DNA of 50,000 nucleotides from assembly GCA_032718475.1 (NCBI GenBank), contig JAUCBJ010009154.1, positions 1 to 50,000 on the forward strand, read 5' to 3'. This stretch comes from Nemertoderma westbladi (Eukaryota; Xenacoelomorpha; Nemertodermatida; Nemertodermatidae). The number at the start of each line of letters is the position of its first letter. Positions within the stretch are counted from its first letter, which is position 1. The notes beneath the pieces are model-generated. The model was not told the DNA's origin and ran no database searches. It saw nothing but the letters and a program-made list of their open reading frames with translations. A program made the translations under genes and the position numbers. Positions 1 through 10,766 of the stretch are shown one piece after another.

Positions 1-825
1 GATATGGGATGTTGATAAGATGCTGAAATTTTATTTTAACGTGGGATGATCGGCGGTGGAGGAGTGTTGAAAGATAGAAGAACTTTTTGGACGGGAGTTC
101 TCTGATAATTTCTTATCTTGGTTTCTATGGATAGAGATTTTCAATCGTTTCAAATATTAAATCTCAATAATTTCACACGTTGCTTATATTTATTGAAAGC
201 GGAGAATCTTGCGCGTCTTTTGACACTAATTAATTAGATTCATGGTGATATAATGTTGTCTCCAGCAGAACAGTATTTTCAGCAGCAATACTGCATTCCA
301 AACTATTCGAGTATGGTCGAGACGGGAAGGCCTACAGATTATTAGATTTAAAAACTAAGATTAAACTTTTAATAACGCTCTGCCGTTAATATGTAATTTG
401 CAATGTATAGTGTACAGTATAATGTATATGTAATGTATAGTCATCAATACAGTATGTATTTGAATCGATCGAAAATCTCTATCCATAGAATCCAAGATAA
501 TAAATTATCAGAACACTTCGTAATGACGTCAAATCTGTAACAGCTAATCACAGCCGATTTTCAAAATTGGCTTCCCGCGCTTACTTAAACCCGCCATTTC
601 GACCGTTTCCACGTCTTTTTAAAAAAACACATCCCGCCACTCGATTCAGAGCACCTTGTTACCCTTTATTTAATGGTTTCTAGCCCAACAATTTTTTCGC
701 GCACCAACCCTATTTTCAATTCAGAATTCAGTTAGTTAATACTGTAGGGGGTGTAGGCCTGTATTGACTATTAATTAAATAGAAGATAGATCCAGTTATT
801 AACAATAATATGTGTTGCGTTTTAG
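1..825. other. Non-coding flank, probably intron of the Amt gene
   Basis: No convincing coding segment is seen on either strand. The stretch is AT-rich with short direct repeats of TGTA-type words around 400-450. Because the exon that begins at 826 needs one base from an upstream exon, this stretch is most simply the intron before it. The acceptor at the right end (ttttag at 820-825) is preceded by a modest T-rich tract. Confidence 0.5.
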
Positions 826-1033
826 GATTCAGTTGGCGTCTCCTTGTAGCACAAATTTTTGCCATCACCATGGTTATCGTATGGACACTTATTTCGTCAT
901 ATATCTTATTAAAAGCGATCGATTTAACTTTGGGTTTGCGATTGTCACCAGAGGAGGAACTTCTTGGAGCTGATATTGTAGAGCACAATATTAATTCAGA
1001 CCCATTTAGTTTAACTAACATGGCGCCTTCTGG
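826..1033 (+). CDS. Ammonium transporter (Amt/MEP family), exon with last membrane helix and C-terminal regulatory segment
   Basis: Partial gene; upstream exons lie outside the window. The exon follows a ttttag acceptor and reads in a frame needing one base from the previous exon. Its product starts with a hydrophobic helix of about 22 residues (FAITMVIVWTLISSYILLK), the position of the last Amt membrane segment, followed at once by the family's cytoplasmic signature: an ILK-x-x-DLT-x-GLR-like run, then spaced E, E, G, D and H (AIDLTLGLRL, EEELLGADIVEH). Bacterial AmtB has the same order at this point (established family knowledge). Amt proteins are trimeric plasma-membrane channels for ammonium, and this tail couples the subunits. 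The exon ends at a gtgagt donor, phase 2. An Rh protein is less likely because of the GLR-E-E-G-D-H pattern. Confidence 0.85.
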
Positions 1034-1305
1034 GTGAGTTATACTGCATCTGTAACAACTCGGATGCTTATCGACACTTTCTGTTAATGATGTTCAGTTA
1101 CCATGACGTACTCGTACTTAACAATTGATAGAATAAAACCATCTGATTTATCACCTAGGGCCTACTGTAGGCCTATACTGTACTCTATTTCTAAATTATG
1201 CTGTAAAAATTTGTTTTAAAATTACAATTTCAACTTGTTGTATTAAACGGGTTATTTAGGCACCCTAATCCAATTTTTACTAGTTGAAATTCTTACCCCA
1301 TCCAG

Positions 1306-1462
1306 GGAGAACGATGTTGACTTTGGACGCCTGGCAGACCTGTGTTCGCGCCGAAAGAGCTCTTTATTTGCGTTTGAACTGCCAGACGTCCAATTAAAGT
1401 CTCCAGAAACAGCGCAGATCGACTCCAAACCAATGGATGTCAACATGAAAAGGAAAAAGTAA
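1306..1462 (+). CDS. Ammonium transporter, C-terminal tail exon
   Basis: This exon follows the acceptor at 1304-1305 and joins the preceding exon (ends 1033) in phase: gg plus g gives Gly. It encodes a hydrophilic tail of about 50 residues, including DVDFGRLADLCSRRKSSLF, with no membrane segment. Its length and sequence are not conserved in the family. The end is ambiguous. Read straight through, the frame closes with MKRKK and TAA at 1460-1462. However, the same bases form a strong donor (gtaagt from 1459), so the exon may instead end at 1458 and splice on. No clear AATAAA signal follows closely. The intron between the two exons is 272 bp (1034-1305). Confidence 0.75.
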
Positions 1463-1974
1463 GTGATGATTGGTGATTTACTGAAGAGTGCTCGTATATA
1501 GGCGGCCCACAGAATAACAAATGCAACTTGCAGCGTAGGCAACTTTTCATTAAACTGGTGAGTGTTAATGATGTTTTACAAAAGATGGGTCAATTATTTG
1601 GTAAACTGAAGTACAGAAGTAGACCTAGCCTATGAAATGTCAGGAATTTCATTGAAACAGCTACATTACAGTAGGAAGACGAATAACCATGGCGATACAA
1701 TCATTCGAATAGTAGTATCAGTATCCGAAGAAACCTGTAGGCTGTATATTATCTGTATCTGTATATCTGATGTAATCTGTATATTATTTCAAAACGAAAT
1801 TCTGATAATAATTTAATATATTTAGAAACATTTGTACTGTAAGTCGAACTTTTCCATGTTTCAAATGTCATACAATCTCATGTATGTAGGCCTACTGCAT
1901 CTGTAGAAAAATAATTATGGTGGGGATGATTATTACTAGGATCGGCATGCTGCATTTCAGCTGCATTTTTAAGA
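1463..1974. other. Intergenic or intronic, no gene seen
   Basis: AT-rich with short CTGTAT direct repeats around 1735-1785. Nothing recognisable was found on either strand. Confidence 0.4.
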
Positions 1975-2700
1975 ATGCTGTGCCGGCTTGTCGACAAAAT
2001 TGCACCGCCACAACTCCCTATCACCCATGACATTTGCTAGATCATCCGCATCTTCAAGGCCAGTGTCCTTTATGATGCGTCTCAAGAAAGTCATGGGCTG
2101 TCCACCATGCTTAATTCACTCCATGAGGCTGCCAAAGCACAAGATTATGCACTGACTGGTCCTCAAGGCGAAAGCAATGTCCTGCAAAGCGGCGGCGACT
2201 TTGTTTTAATGTCAAGCTTGAGGGAACCAATGAGAAACCTCCAATGTTATATAGTTTCTGGTTGGAGATGTGTACATTGTACTTGACACAGTGAACGCGG
2301 CGTAGCGAATGTGCCATCCAGAGATTTGGTGTCTTCAGAAGTTAGAGCCCAGCATGGACTCCCATAGAGGAGTACTGGAACTACTGCTGCTCTAAATAAT
2401 CGGACCTTAAGTTTCCGATTAATTGTCTGTGACTTCCGAATCCTGGAAAGCCTATTCAAGGCTGCCCATGCCTTTCCCTTAATTCGAAGGTCCTCATCTG
2501 ACTTCCGGATCCATGGACCATGATCCCAGGTAACAGAAGTCGTCCACAGGCTCAAGCATACCATCCTTTGAGCTTATGCTTATGCGGTCAGAGAATTGCT
2601 GAGGACTTTTGGCAGGATTTCCTCGACTTCTGGAGTCAGTAGGTGGAGTTACCATCACCCCATCATCATTATGATGATCTAAGGACATCGTAGAAACACT
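1975..2700 (-). mobile_element. Degenerate 3' part of a non-LTR retrotransposon (LINE) reverse transcriptase
   Basis: Read on the minus strand, pieces in different frames line up as the C-terminal half of a LINE pol protein: a FCYLGS-like motif, KVRLFRAAVVPVLLYG followed by CWAL, then a Cys/Arg-rich segment and FLRRIIKDTGLEDADDLA near 2035-2095. VLLYG-x-x-x-W is typical of the thumb/post-RT region of many invertebrate LINEs. At least two frame changes make it non-functional. The copy has lost the stretch with the catalytic Asp pair, compared with the relative at 32830-33105: bases near 2605-2620 jump across about 190 bp that the other copy retains. Confidence 0.85.
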
Positions 2701-2768
2701 CTAAGGACATGCGCGTGGGGGTGATGGACCTTAATTAAGGAACTGTTATATAACATAATATTATACCG

Positions 2769-2988
2769 CCCATGTGAAGAATACCAGGATTTCATTTTCG
2801 GTCGACTTTCTATTGGAATTTTATATATGAAGATTTTATATTTTTTTAATTTATCTTTATTAAGTGTTTTCTAGCTTATTTCTGTCTTATAACCTGTACA
2901 TAATATACTAATTCGTTTATTGTTTTGGTTAGATTCAACACTTCTGTAACCTGTGTTTTTGGTGATTACCTGGTATTCTTCACATGGG
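2769..2988. mobile_element. MITE-like element with 20-bp terminal inverted repeats
   Basis: The 20 bases at 2769-2788 (CCCATGTGAAGAATACCAGG) recur as a perfect reverse complement at 2969-2988, bounding a 220-bp AT-rich, non-coding segment. A third, isolated copy of the end (17 bases) lies at 3025-3041. No clear target duplication is visible, so the boundaries are those of the repeats. Confidence 0.65.
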
Positions 2989-3047
2989 GGTAACTGCAAA
3001 GTGAAATATAACGGCAGAAAGTGTGGTATTCTTCACATGGGCCGAGC

Positions 3048-4040
3048 ATTTTGTGTGGTTTTACTGGTCCGTTTAATAATATACATAAATACAATAGGCC
3101 TACACGTATGCAAAATGCATAAGTGAAATATATTGTAACGTGCAACATATAAAATAGTAGCTACTGTTGAGTTTGTTTACACTTTATTTTATAGGACAAA
3201 GTCACATGTTGAGGGAAATGGTTTACAATCGTTACATTGTTCGTGTTGCTGCAGTTGCTTACACCAAATCAACAAACTGTGCGGGAAATGGCGAATAAAT
3301 AGCTACAGGGTGGGAGATAATGGTACAGAAAACCGAGATAAGATTGCAGAAAATATTGTTGGGAATATTAACAAGGGAATTTGCAAAGAAAATGAACCAT
3401 CGGGCACATTAACGTTACATAGCGAGAGCACGTGGTTATAAAGAGACAATTTTACTGAGAATCGGTAAATTATTTACTGAAGGTAGCACTTAGTATTGTA
3501 GGTAATGGATGGCAATGGAATAATGGCCCTTATTGATTTTCGGAATTTATTCGTGGTTTAACTGATTCGAGGAAAATAACAAACTCAACAAGATAAATTA
3601 TTAACCTTAAACAGGATTGCCACTATAATTCAATTTCAATTTTTCCTGACTTTTCCTTGACATTTCCCTGACATTTTTCAAAAAAATTACCGACTGCAGT
3701 ATATTTATATTTAATATATTGGCCGTTTTATCTTTATTTATTCGTATTATTTATTATATTACTAAAAAAAAGTAACATATATATAATTAGTGAGTCCTTC
3801 AATATAAAGATATCGGAAGCTATCACAACAGCAAAAATTAGATCTACTGACAAAATAAGCGAATAGAGTTCACCTAAATAGTCCCTTTCGCGTCTGATTC
3901 TAGATTTAATGTTAACCCCCAGGACCGGAATAAATTTGAGCAAAACCAATTTTTTTTTGTTAAATAATAATATCGTAATAAGTAGAACTACTTACTTTAA
4001 ATTTTCATCTCTAGGGGTTTTCCTTTTCATTTTCCATTTC
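3048..4040. other. Intergenic, no gene seen
   Basis: AT-rich sequence with poly-A/T runs (about 3680-3780 and 3950). No supported coding region, RNA gene or structured repeat was found. Confidence 0.4.
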
Positions 4041-4045
4041 ATTTC

Positions 4046-4606
4046 TGTGAGCGGATTCAATTCCGCCTCACCAAACCCCCATAAAGTGGGAAAGAGCGCC
4101 TCTCAGCAATATTGGGAGCACGAGGTTGATTACCAATCAACCTCGTGTCACCCCAATAAGCGGGGACAATAGGCCCCAAGGGAACACACACAGCAAGGGT
4201 CAGGGGTTACACCCCTGAGAGAGAGAGAGCAACAGGGGCAAAGGGAAACCCTCCAGGGGAAGCAGAAGGGCGACAACAGGGTTATTAGCCAATAGGGGGG
4301 AAGCATCGACTGGGTAGAGCAATATGGCCAACTGTGCAATATATATTACCAGTCTTTGTGTCATTTGTCCAGTTATCCCAGTACAGTCAGGCAGTACGGT
4401 GACAGTTAAGACCGTCACCGCCGTCACCAATCACAACTACATTATCATTACCGGTATACTGTGCTGTCATTACTCTGTCTATCTTATATACATATATCTT
4501 ATCAATAATACTGGAAGAACGACAAACTCGTTTCTTTCATTCACACGGCGGGGACGCGTACACAAACAACACCGGATAAACCGGGATCCTCTCGGATCCC
4601 GTCACA
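4046..4606 (+). mobile_element. Solo LTR (family A), copy 1, with 5-bp target duplication
   Basis: A 561-bp segment begins TGTGAG and ends GTCACA, the TG...CA ends of a long terminal repeat. It is flanked by a perfect 5-bp duplication, ATTTC (4041-4045 and 4607-4611). A second copy with the same order of blocks lies at 44733-45302. No gag, protease, integrase or reverse-transcriptase frame lies beside it, so it is a solo LTR left by recombination, or a short non-autonomous element of LTR type. It contains at least four hairpins: 4047-4071, 4119-4147, 4201-4217 and 4582-4601. The strand is assigned from the TATA-like motif. Confidence 0.75.
4333..4350 (+). promoter_or_regulatory. Candidate TATA box of the solo LTR
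   Basis: The word TGTGCAATATATATTA is kept in both LTR copies (here and near 45010-45025) while much around it has diverged. Its place, about 255 bp before the LTR end, suits a U3 promoter. This is an inference; no transcript evidence is available. Confidence 0.4.
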
Positions 4607-4750
4607 ATTTCTGAAGTCAGTTTTTACGACTGTCCAAGTCTAGGATGTCTGTCTCTGTATGTTTGTCTGTCAGTCAAAGAATAGGAAGGATATTATGTAA
4701 TAAAAACATTCGCCTTTGGGGGTTTTCCAGGTCTCTGATTTCGGAGTCCG

Positions 4751-4860
4751 GACAATTGCGACCAATGTTTTTAAATAAAAATTATGGGTCGCAATTGTCC
4801 GGGTCGCAATTGTCAGGGTCGCAATCGCAATTGTCCGGGTCGCAATTGTCAATAATATAC
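4751..4860. repeat. GGACAATTGCGACCC inverted/tandem 15-mer cluster (left)
   Basis: One GGACAATTGCGACC faces several reverse copies (GGTCGCAATTGTCC) across a spacer ATG-T-rich-ATTATGGG, giving a strong hairpin. The same arrangement, with four forward and two reverse copies, recurs at 6333-6447 just beyond the hAT insertion. Confidence 0.75.
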
Positions 4861-4877
4861 AATGATATAATAATATT

Positions 4878-6289
4878 TAGGGATGTCCCGGAATTCCGTT
4901 CCGGCCGGAATTCCGGCGGTTTTTGCCCGATTCCGGTTCCGGCCGGAATTGCCGGAATGGGGTCAATTCCGGCCGGAATTTTACCGGAATTTCCAGATTA
5001 CTAACTAGTTTGATAGTTGCACATTTTGCACGTTGCACGCAGTGCTTTGCAGTTGCACGTTGATATGTAACATATTTCCAAAAATCAAATTAAAATGGTC
5101 CCACCATATGTTACACCACCTACTGTAGTATTCATAAACAATTCACAATAACCATCGTAATTTACATTAACTAATGAAATGCATCAATAGGCCCGTGTCC
5201 CACTGGTCAGAATGTCAAAATGAATGCCTCCTTGCTCCATTGGTAACACGAGTCATAATCATTTGATAAAAAATATAAGATGCATCCCACATTTAATGCA
5301 TATACCCAAAGTAACCAATCACAGGCATCTTGCCGGATATAACACATGAGTCATGTGGTTAAAGATGGAACATGGGACATAATCACTTTCGACCCATAGG
5401 TCGTAACTTACGATTTACCAGTGGAGACGCCCCCATTGAAACCAATGTGTTCCATAATTTATTCTGACTAAGACTACATAAGACTTACCAGTGGAGCCTT
5501 ACAGCCTTAAATAGCCTTACTGGCCTTAAATATTGGTTTTCCCAACTTGCTTATTACAATTTGCTTATAAAATGGCGTTTTTAGATTGATCTTACAATAT
5601 TTTATATTGATTTTATATTATTTTACTTTGAATTAATTATTAAATAATATGATAATATTATGATTGGTATTGTCCAACGTAACATATATAGGATGACCCC
5701 TAAAAATTTGCAGCTTATTTCCATGGGGGTCCTTTATGTTACTTGGTTACAAATACAATATTACACAATTACAAATACTACTATAACCTAAAACTAATAT
5801 AAAACGTTATTACAATACGTACAGGTCCTGTGAGTGGTCGTTAGTTCAGTCCTGCGTCGTAGGTGTATAATATCTATTTACAGCAAACGTATTTTTTTAG
5901 GAGTCTAAATGCTAATAACCTAACTTTTGGCCTAAGTTATAGATTTTAGTAAAAAATTATATTGAATTCCCTGTCGTTCAATGCCGAAGTACCGTCCCGT
6001 CCCCATAACGGCCCAGGCCATTCTACACTCCACCCCCTTTAATTCCCCCCAAGGTTCTGATTCCTCTCATTAGCAAACTTAGCTTTAGAAATTAAAAAAA
6101 ATCATTTGTTTCACAAAAAATTGTAAAGTTTCATGGGTCATTTAACTAGTGTATTTCACTAATTATAGAAAATTCCGGTTCCGGCCGGAATTCCGGCCGG
6201 AATATTCCGGCATGTTGAATTCCGGTTCCGGCCGGAATCAAAATATCGATTCCGGCCGGAATCAAAGTATCGATTCCGGGACATCCCTA
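4878..6289. mobile_element. Non-autonomous hAT transposon with 8-bp target-site duplication
   Basis: A 1412-bp element starts TAGGGATGTCCCGGAAT and ends ATTCCGGGACATCCCTA, exact inverted ends. It is bounded by the perfect 8-bp duplication ATAATATT (4870-4877 and 6290-6297). Ends of this kind with an 8-bp duplication are diagnostic of the hAT superfamily. Both subterminal regions are packed with TTCCGGCCGGAA-type palindromes (4890-4990 and 6170-6275), probable transposase binding sites. The interior has no transposase frame, so it depends on a helper. It interrupts the foldback repeat and is therefore younger than it. Confidence 0.9.
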
Positions 6290-6332
6290 ATAATATTTAT
6301 CAATGATGTACATTACATCTTTTTATCTGGAT

Positions 6333-6447
6333 CCGGACAATTGCGACCCGGACAATTGCGACCCGGACAATTGCGACCCGGACAATTACGACCCATGTTT
6401 TTAAATAAAAATTATGGGTCGCAATTGTCCGGATCGCAATTGTCCTA
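6333..6447. repeat. GGACAATTGCGACCC inverted/tandem 15-mer cluster (right)
   Basis: Four forward copies of CCGGACAATTGCGACC, a 24-bp spacer, then two reverse copies. The mirror structure matches 4751-4860, and a further pair lies at 6547-6577. The stem is close to perfect, so this DNA should extrude or fold readily. Confidence 0.75.
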
Positions 6448-6719
6448 ACATCATTTCTAATGTCAGTTTTTACGACTGACCAACTCTAGGCTGTCTGTAT
6501 CTGTTTGTCTGTCTGTCAAAAAATAAGGAAGCAGTCTGACCAGCAGTCGCAATTGACCGGGTCGCAATTGTCCGGACTCCGAAATCAGAGACCTGGAAAA
6601 CCCCCATGGCGAATGTTTTTATTATATAATATGCTTCCTTATTTTTTGACAGACAGACATACATACAGACACAGACAGCCTGAAATTGGTCAGTCGTAAA
6701 AAATAAGATCAGAAATGAA

Positions 6720-6810
6720 ATCAGAGACCTGGAAAACCCACACGGCGAATGTTTTTATTACATAATATGCTTCCTTATTTTTTGACAGACAGACTGACAG
6801 ACAAACATGT
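6720..6810. repeat. Extra inverted-arm copy of the foldback repeat
   Basis: CAGAGACCTGGAAAACCC followed by GGCGAATGTTTTTATTA and CTTCCTTATTTTTTGACAGACAG repeats the block at 6587-6660, about 135 bp away in direct orientation. It is an array-like duplication of one arm. Non-coding. Confidence 0.7.
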
Positions 6811-7436
6811 CTGTACCACCACTGAGTAGAGAAGTAGAGGAGAAATTCCACCAGGTTAGCCTCGCTTAATTGGTACCAGGCAGGGGCTGTATCCAACTTC
6901 AGATTGTATTAAATTTCGTGCTAAGAGCTCTGAGGGCTAGGGAATCATCCCAACCACAACCTAACCATACCATGTGTCCACTCAGTAGTTACACACACAT
7001 CCCCCATATGTGGTGTAGAGCTCTACTACGCACCCTATATATGGGGGTTAGGCATGAAAGGGTGAAGGGACATGGTCTATTTATGTGTACTCTATTCGCT
7101 TATTTTGTCTGACAACCATTTTAGCAAGTTGGAGCTCACCCCCCCCCCCCCCCCCCCACCCCCTCCCTCCACTATTTGGTTCAAATTTCAATCATAAAAC
7201 TACGAAATGTGGTACTATGATAGTTCGATAACTTTTCGTATTGCTGGCAGAGCCGGATTTTTCGATTTATGAGCTATTTCGATGCAACAGGACGTTAAAA
7301 ATCTTATATTTCGCAATATTTATCCACCTCCGTTGGCTATATTTTTCGTCTTAGGAATGTAACCTAAATATCATGAGAACCGCTTTCAACTGCAGATAAA
7401 CTGTTTTAAATTTCAAGAAAAATTTCCCGAGATATA
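6811..7436. other. Intergenic, with a 20-base C tract
   Basis: No supported gene. An uninterrupted C run occupies 7139-7158 and is followed by more C-rich sequence to about 7172. A short near-palindrome (ACCCCCATATGTGGTG and its partner around 7040) lies nearby. Confidence 0.5.
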
Positions 7437-7655
7437 AAAATACTAAGGTGTAAATTTTGAGACGTAAATCGCTATGTTTTTTTCAGTTTCTAATGTTTTG
7501 TTGTCTTTATTCTAGAATATCAATTATTATTTAGTTGAACTTTTAAAACTCTCTATATTGTTTCTTCATTTCGCTTAATTAATATTCTAGAATTGAGTAA
7601 ATAAAACATTAGAATTATAGCGATTTATATCACAAAATTTACACCTTAGTATTTT
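7437..7655. mobile_element. Stem-loop MITE with arms of about 100 bp
   Basis: AAAATACTAAGGTGTAAATT at the left end is matched by its reverse complement at the right end. The match continues inward with modest divergence (ATCGCTAT, TCTAATGTTTT, TTCTAGAATAT), leaving only a short loop near 7545-7560. Total 219 bp, no coding capacity. No unambiguous target duplication was found. Confidence 0.7.
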
Positions 7656-8778
7656 GATAATATTATATTTGACAAGAAGATGGTATTGTCCCCAAGTTGA
7701 TGAACTGAACGCCATGAAAAATAATGCCTAGACAATGGTCAACAAATCATTTGTGTGGAATATGCGAGACATTGTACCCTATCGGATGCGGTGGATAAGG
7801 TGGACCTGACATAGAAACATTAATTAATTATATAATTAATTTTTCAGTAAATAGAATCACAAAGTATATAATATTTGTTTACCATATACAATACATATAC
7901 GTACATGAAAAGATAACAGAATCCAAGTATATATAAAATATAAAACAAAACCTATTATAGATAATCTTATATCTACTGTATCTGTATAATGTATGTCTAT
8001 AGTTTATATATACATACATATATACAGATACACACACAAACAAGATCATATCTCAGTAGCAGAAATATATATACACAAACACAATACACAAAGTAAATAA
8101 ATAAATAGTATACCGGCGGCGGTCAGCTACTATTTATATTAAATGTGGCCAAAGGACCAGAACCATTTATCCACATTAAGACTCACTAAATTTCGAATAA
8201 AATAGAACATCCCATCCCATTTACTTTGTATCGGTGGTCCTAACTTACTACAGTAGGTCCTACATTTATGAACATCTGGAATATATTTTGTATTATTGAA
8301 TGAGACCCCCCCCCCCCCCCCCCCCCCATTGATACATTAGGGCCGAGGAAAGGAAGGCGTTCGAAGGTTGCTTATCTATACATCTCAGATAGGTTATTTA
8401 GTCACAAAATAAAGTAGAACGTTATAAATAATTAATATTATAATATTACCGGTATATATTTCGGTGTTTTGCGGATTTGGAATCCACGAACGGTCAGGTT
8501 TCCGTCAGTCAGTTAGTACCAACGAATCGTAATGAATTACTGCAGTATAACTGGTACAATATTGAACTTTTTAAAGCTTTAAATTAAAATTGAAAATAAA
8601 AATTTTATATTCTGGCTCACCCAGTAAGGTGGGGGGGGGGGGGGGTACATTATATTAGACATTATAATCCAGGACCCAGGACAAGGTTTACGCTGCCGCT
8701 ACACTGCAACCTATATGATAATATTACTTGTTTAACAATCTGTTTCGATGGCAACGTTACCCCAATAGGTGCCGACAT
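7656..8778. other. Intergenic, AT-rich, with C and G homopolymer tracts
   Basis: Dinucleotide-rich TATA/CATA stretches occupy about 7900-8090. A 22-base C run lies at 8306-8327 and a 15-base G run at 8631-8645. No supported coding region. The last part is the 3' flank of the OSER1-like gene on the minus strand. Confidence 0.5.
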
Positions 8779-9339
8779 TCACGCATACATCATTTCTGCC
8801 ATTGTACTCATTTTCTTCGGTATAACCAACATATTGTCGAAATAGGCTGACAGTTCGTCCACAGAGGTGTCCAGATTGTTAGCCCTGACGAGACGGTCGC
8901 AGGCCATAGCTTCGTTGTGGCAGCTGAGTAGCGGTCGGAGAGGCTGCTGTACGGTACCGGTACAGTCTGTAAGCGAGTCTGGGCTGCAGCCAAACTGGGG
9001 CTTTATAAGATAATTATTCGGAACCTGAGATACACGGGAAACTAAATTATCATTATTATAACAGTCACAATTAGAAGGAGATTCTGTAGCCGAAATAATT
9101 TCAGAGTTATTTAATGTTCCAGAAGAGGCTGATAGGTTATTTATTTCGTTAGTTCGCAGTAAATTAGGCGATTGTAACGGGATTTGAGTTACCGGTACTG
9201 AAGTCCCGCCGAAGCGCTCTGCTATTTGCTCATTCGTGTTCGTTGCTAGGTTACAATATTCTTCAAATTTCATTTGTTCAACTCGAGAAATTAGGGTTAA
9301 CTCGTCCTGCTGCCAGCTGTCAGGGACAGTTCTATTCAT
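8779..9339 (-). CDS. OSER1-like protein (oxidative stress-responsive serine-rich family)
   Basis: The minus-strand product ends ELSAYFDNMLVIPKKMSTMA-EMMYA. This matches the conserved C-terminal motif of OSER1 (human C20orf111), whose tail also reads L-S-x-Y, then IPKKMS-x-MAEMMY (established family knowledge). The rest is Ser/Asn/Thr-rich and probably disordered, with a DSW motif near the N terminus. Family members are small, stress-induced, mainly nuclear proteins of unclear biochemical role. From the ATG at 9337-9339 the product is 186 residues, shorter than the roughly 290 of the human protein. The frame stays open without an ATG to 9378 and then meets a stop, so a 5' exon may join near there. 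It is a lone gene on its strand. Confidence 0.8.
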   Translation of the reverse strand: MNRTVPDSWQQDELTLISRVEQMKFEEYCNLATNTNEQIAERFGGTSVPVTQIPLQSPNLLRTNEINNLSASSGTLNNSEIISATESPSNCDCYNNDNLVSRVSQVPNNYLIKPQFGCSPDSLTDCTGTVQQPLRPLLSCHNEAMACDRLVRANNLDTSVDELSAYFDNMLVIPKKMSTMAEMMYA

Positions 9340-9378
9340 CTTGCAGTCTTGGTCTGCTTGCAGCTTGGTGGTTATCAA

Positions 9379-10766
9379 CAGGCCGACTTGTCAAATCCAC
9401 ATACAGACATAGGCTTAATACTGTGATATATAGGCCTATCAAGTTGTAGAGATTTGGTTGCTGTTTTTCATTATTATTCCAGTTTTCATATTAATATTTT
9501 AATCCAGCATCGGTACATGGTACAGCAGAAATTAAGAGCCTAGGGCCTAGGCCTAAGGCTACCTACCTAACCTAACCTACAGCAGTACAGACAGAGACCT
9601 ACCTACTTACTGGCAGACAGGCTTGGCTACTGCTGTACTGCCAGACTGCTATAGCTGTATAGCTCGTAGCTGTAGGCCTATAGGCCTAGTAGTATAGTAC
9701 AGTCTGACAGTTTGACAGTAGAGGGGTACTGACTGACTGAGATCTACCGGTAATTGCAATTGCACTATACAGCTATAAGCCCTATTACAGTTCACAGTTG
9801 TAATACTGCACTGCTGGAGGCCTCCTTACTGCCTTATTACCGGTACAATACAGTAGGCAGGTAGGCCTACCCTACAGTACACAGTACCGTACTACAGTAG
9901 CCTAAGGTACGTATACCAGTACAGCAGTATACCGAGTTACAGCAGTACAGTCTGACAGTCCAGGAGTCAGGTAGTGGTCAGGTGGTACAGTGTGCAGTGG
10001 TAGTCTGCCAGAGAGAGGAGAGAGTGTTAACCAGCCAGAGAAAATCCCATTTCTTAAAATTTATTAAATTCCTAATTTCTTAAAAATGTCAGAATCCAGC
10101 CAGGATCTGGCATAGGCCAATGGCTTGGCTATACTGACGGACATAGTCAGATCAGAAGATAGTGATATTTTATTACCGGCCAGGCGGTCCCGGTACGGTA
10201 CCTGACCGTGCGACTTACAGACTTATATTTAACTACCGGTATGCTGGTATGATAAATAAATAAATAAAAGTCTGCCGGCAGGCCGGTAGTTCTGTAGTTT
10301 TGCTATACAGCTGATACCCGGTCCGGTACAGGCTGACAGGGGACAGGCAGTAGGCAAGCAGACCGGTAATATTTTACCTAAATCAAACTGTCAAATAGGC
10401 CTAAACAATTTCAATCCAGCAATCTTAACACCAGACTGCCAGACAGCCTGGTACAGAGGTAGGCTGGTAGGCTAACAGACAGTACTGGTACTGTGCTATA
10501 TTGTAGTATGAAACCGGTAGTGTAGTGCAGTAGTGGTACGTACAACCATGGTCTAGTACAACAAAGCAGTACTAACTGGCAGACTGGATAAGGTTAATTT
10601 TTGCTGACAATTTTGCTGCGTCATCATTCTGTCAGTGGTGATTTTATTGTTCACTACGTTATTGTTTATTCAATATTATTATTGTTATTTAATTATGCAT
10701 AAAAACACTGTAGGCCTAGGCCTATATAAAATTAAATTAAAATCTCAAACCGAAAAGTTAACACCT
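9379..10766. other. 5' flank of the OSER1-like gene: tract rich in short palindromic words
   Basis: Up to about 10560 the sequence is dense in TAGGCCTA, ACCGGTA, GTAC, CAGTA and CTGTA words, giving a low-complexity texture without a fixed period. No coding frame is supported. The gene's promoter and any 5' exon should lie at the left end. Similar tracts lie before the bZIP and DOK7-like genes. Confidence 0.5.

Larger units (their letters stand above)
4615..6710. repeat. Foldback repeat with long inverted arms, interrupted by a hAT element
   Basis: The left arm (about 4615-4768) starts with TTTTTACGACTG, runs through TGTCTGT/GTCAGTC-type words and a GTTTTCCAGGTCTCTGATTTC block, and ends in GGACAATTGCGACC. 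The same blocks return in reverse order and orientation at about 6550-6705. A further direct copy of the outer arm lies at 6465-6540, and another inner arm at 6720-6810. The solo LTR at 4046-4606 sits against the left arm within a word (CATTTC) that survives intact in the copy at about 6453. No protein is encoded. A relative of the family lies at 43470-43830. Confidence 0.7.

Noticed and set aside
4148-4614. Open frames inside the solo LTR
   Set aside because: Not conserved with the second LTR copy, no domains; the region is better explained by its hairpins and LTR ends.
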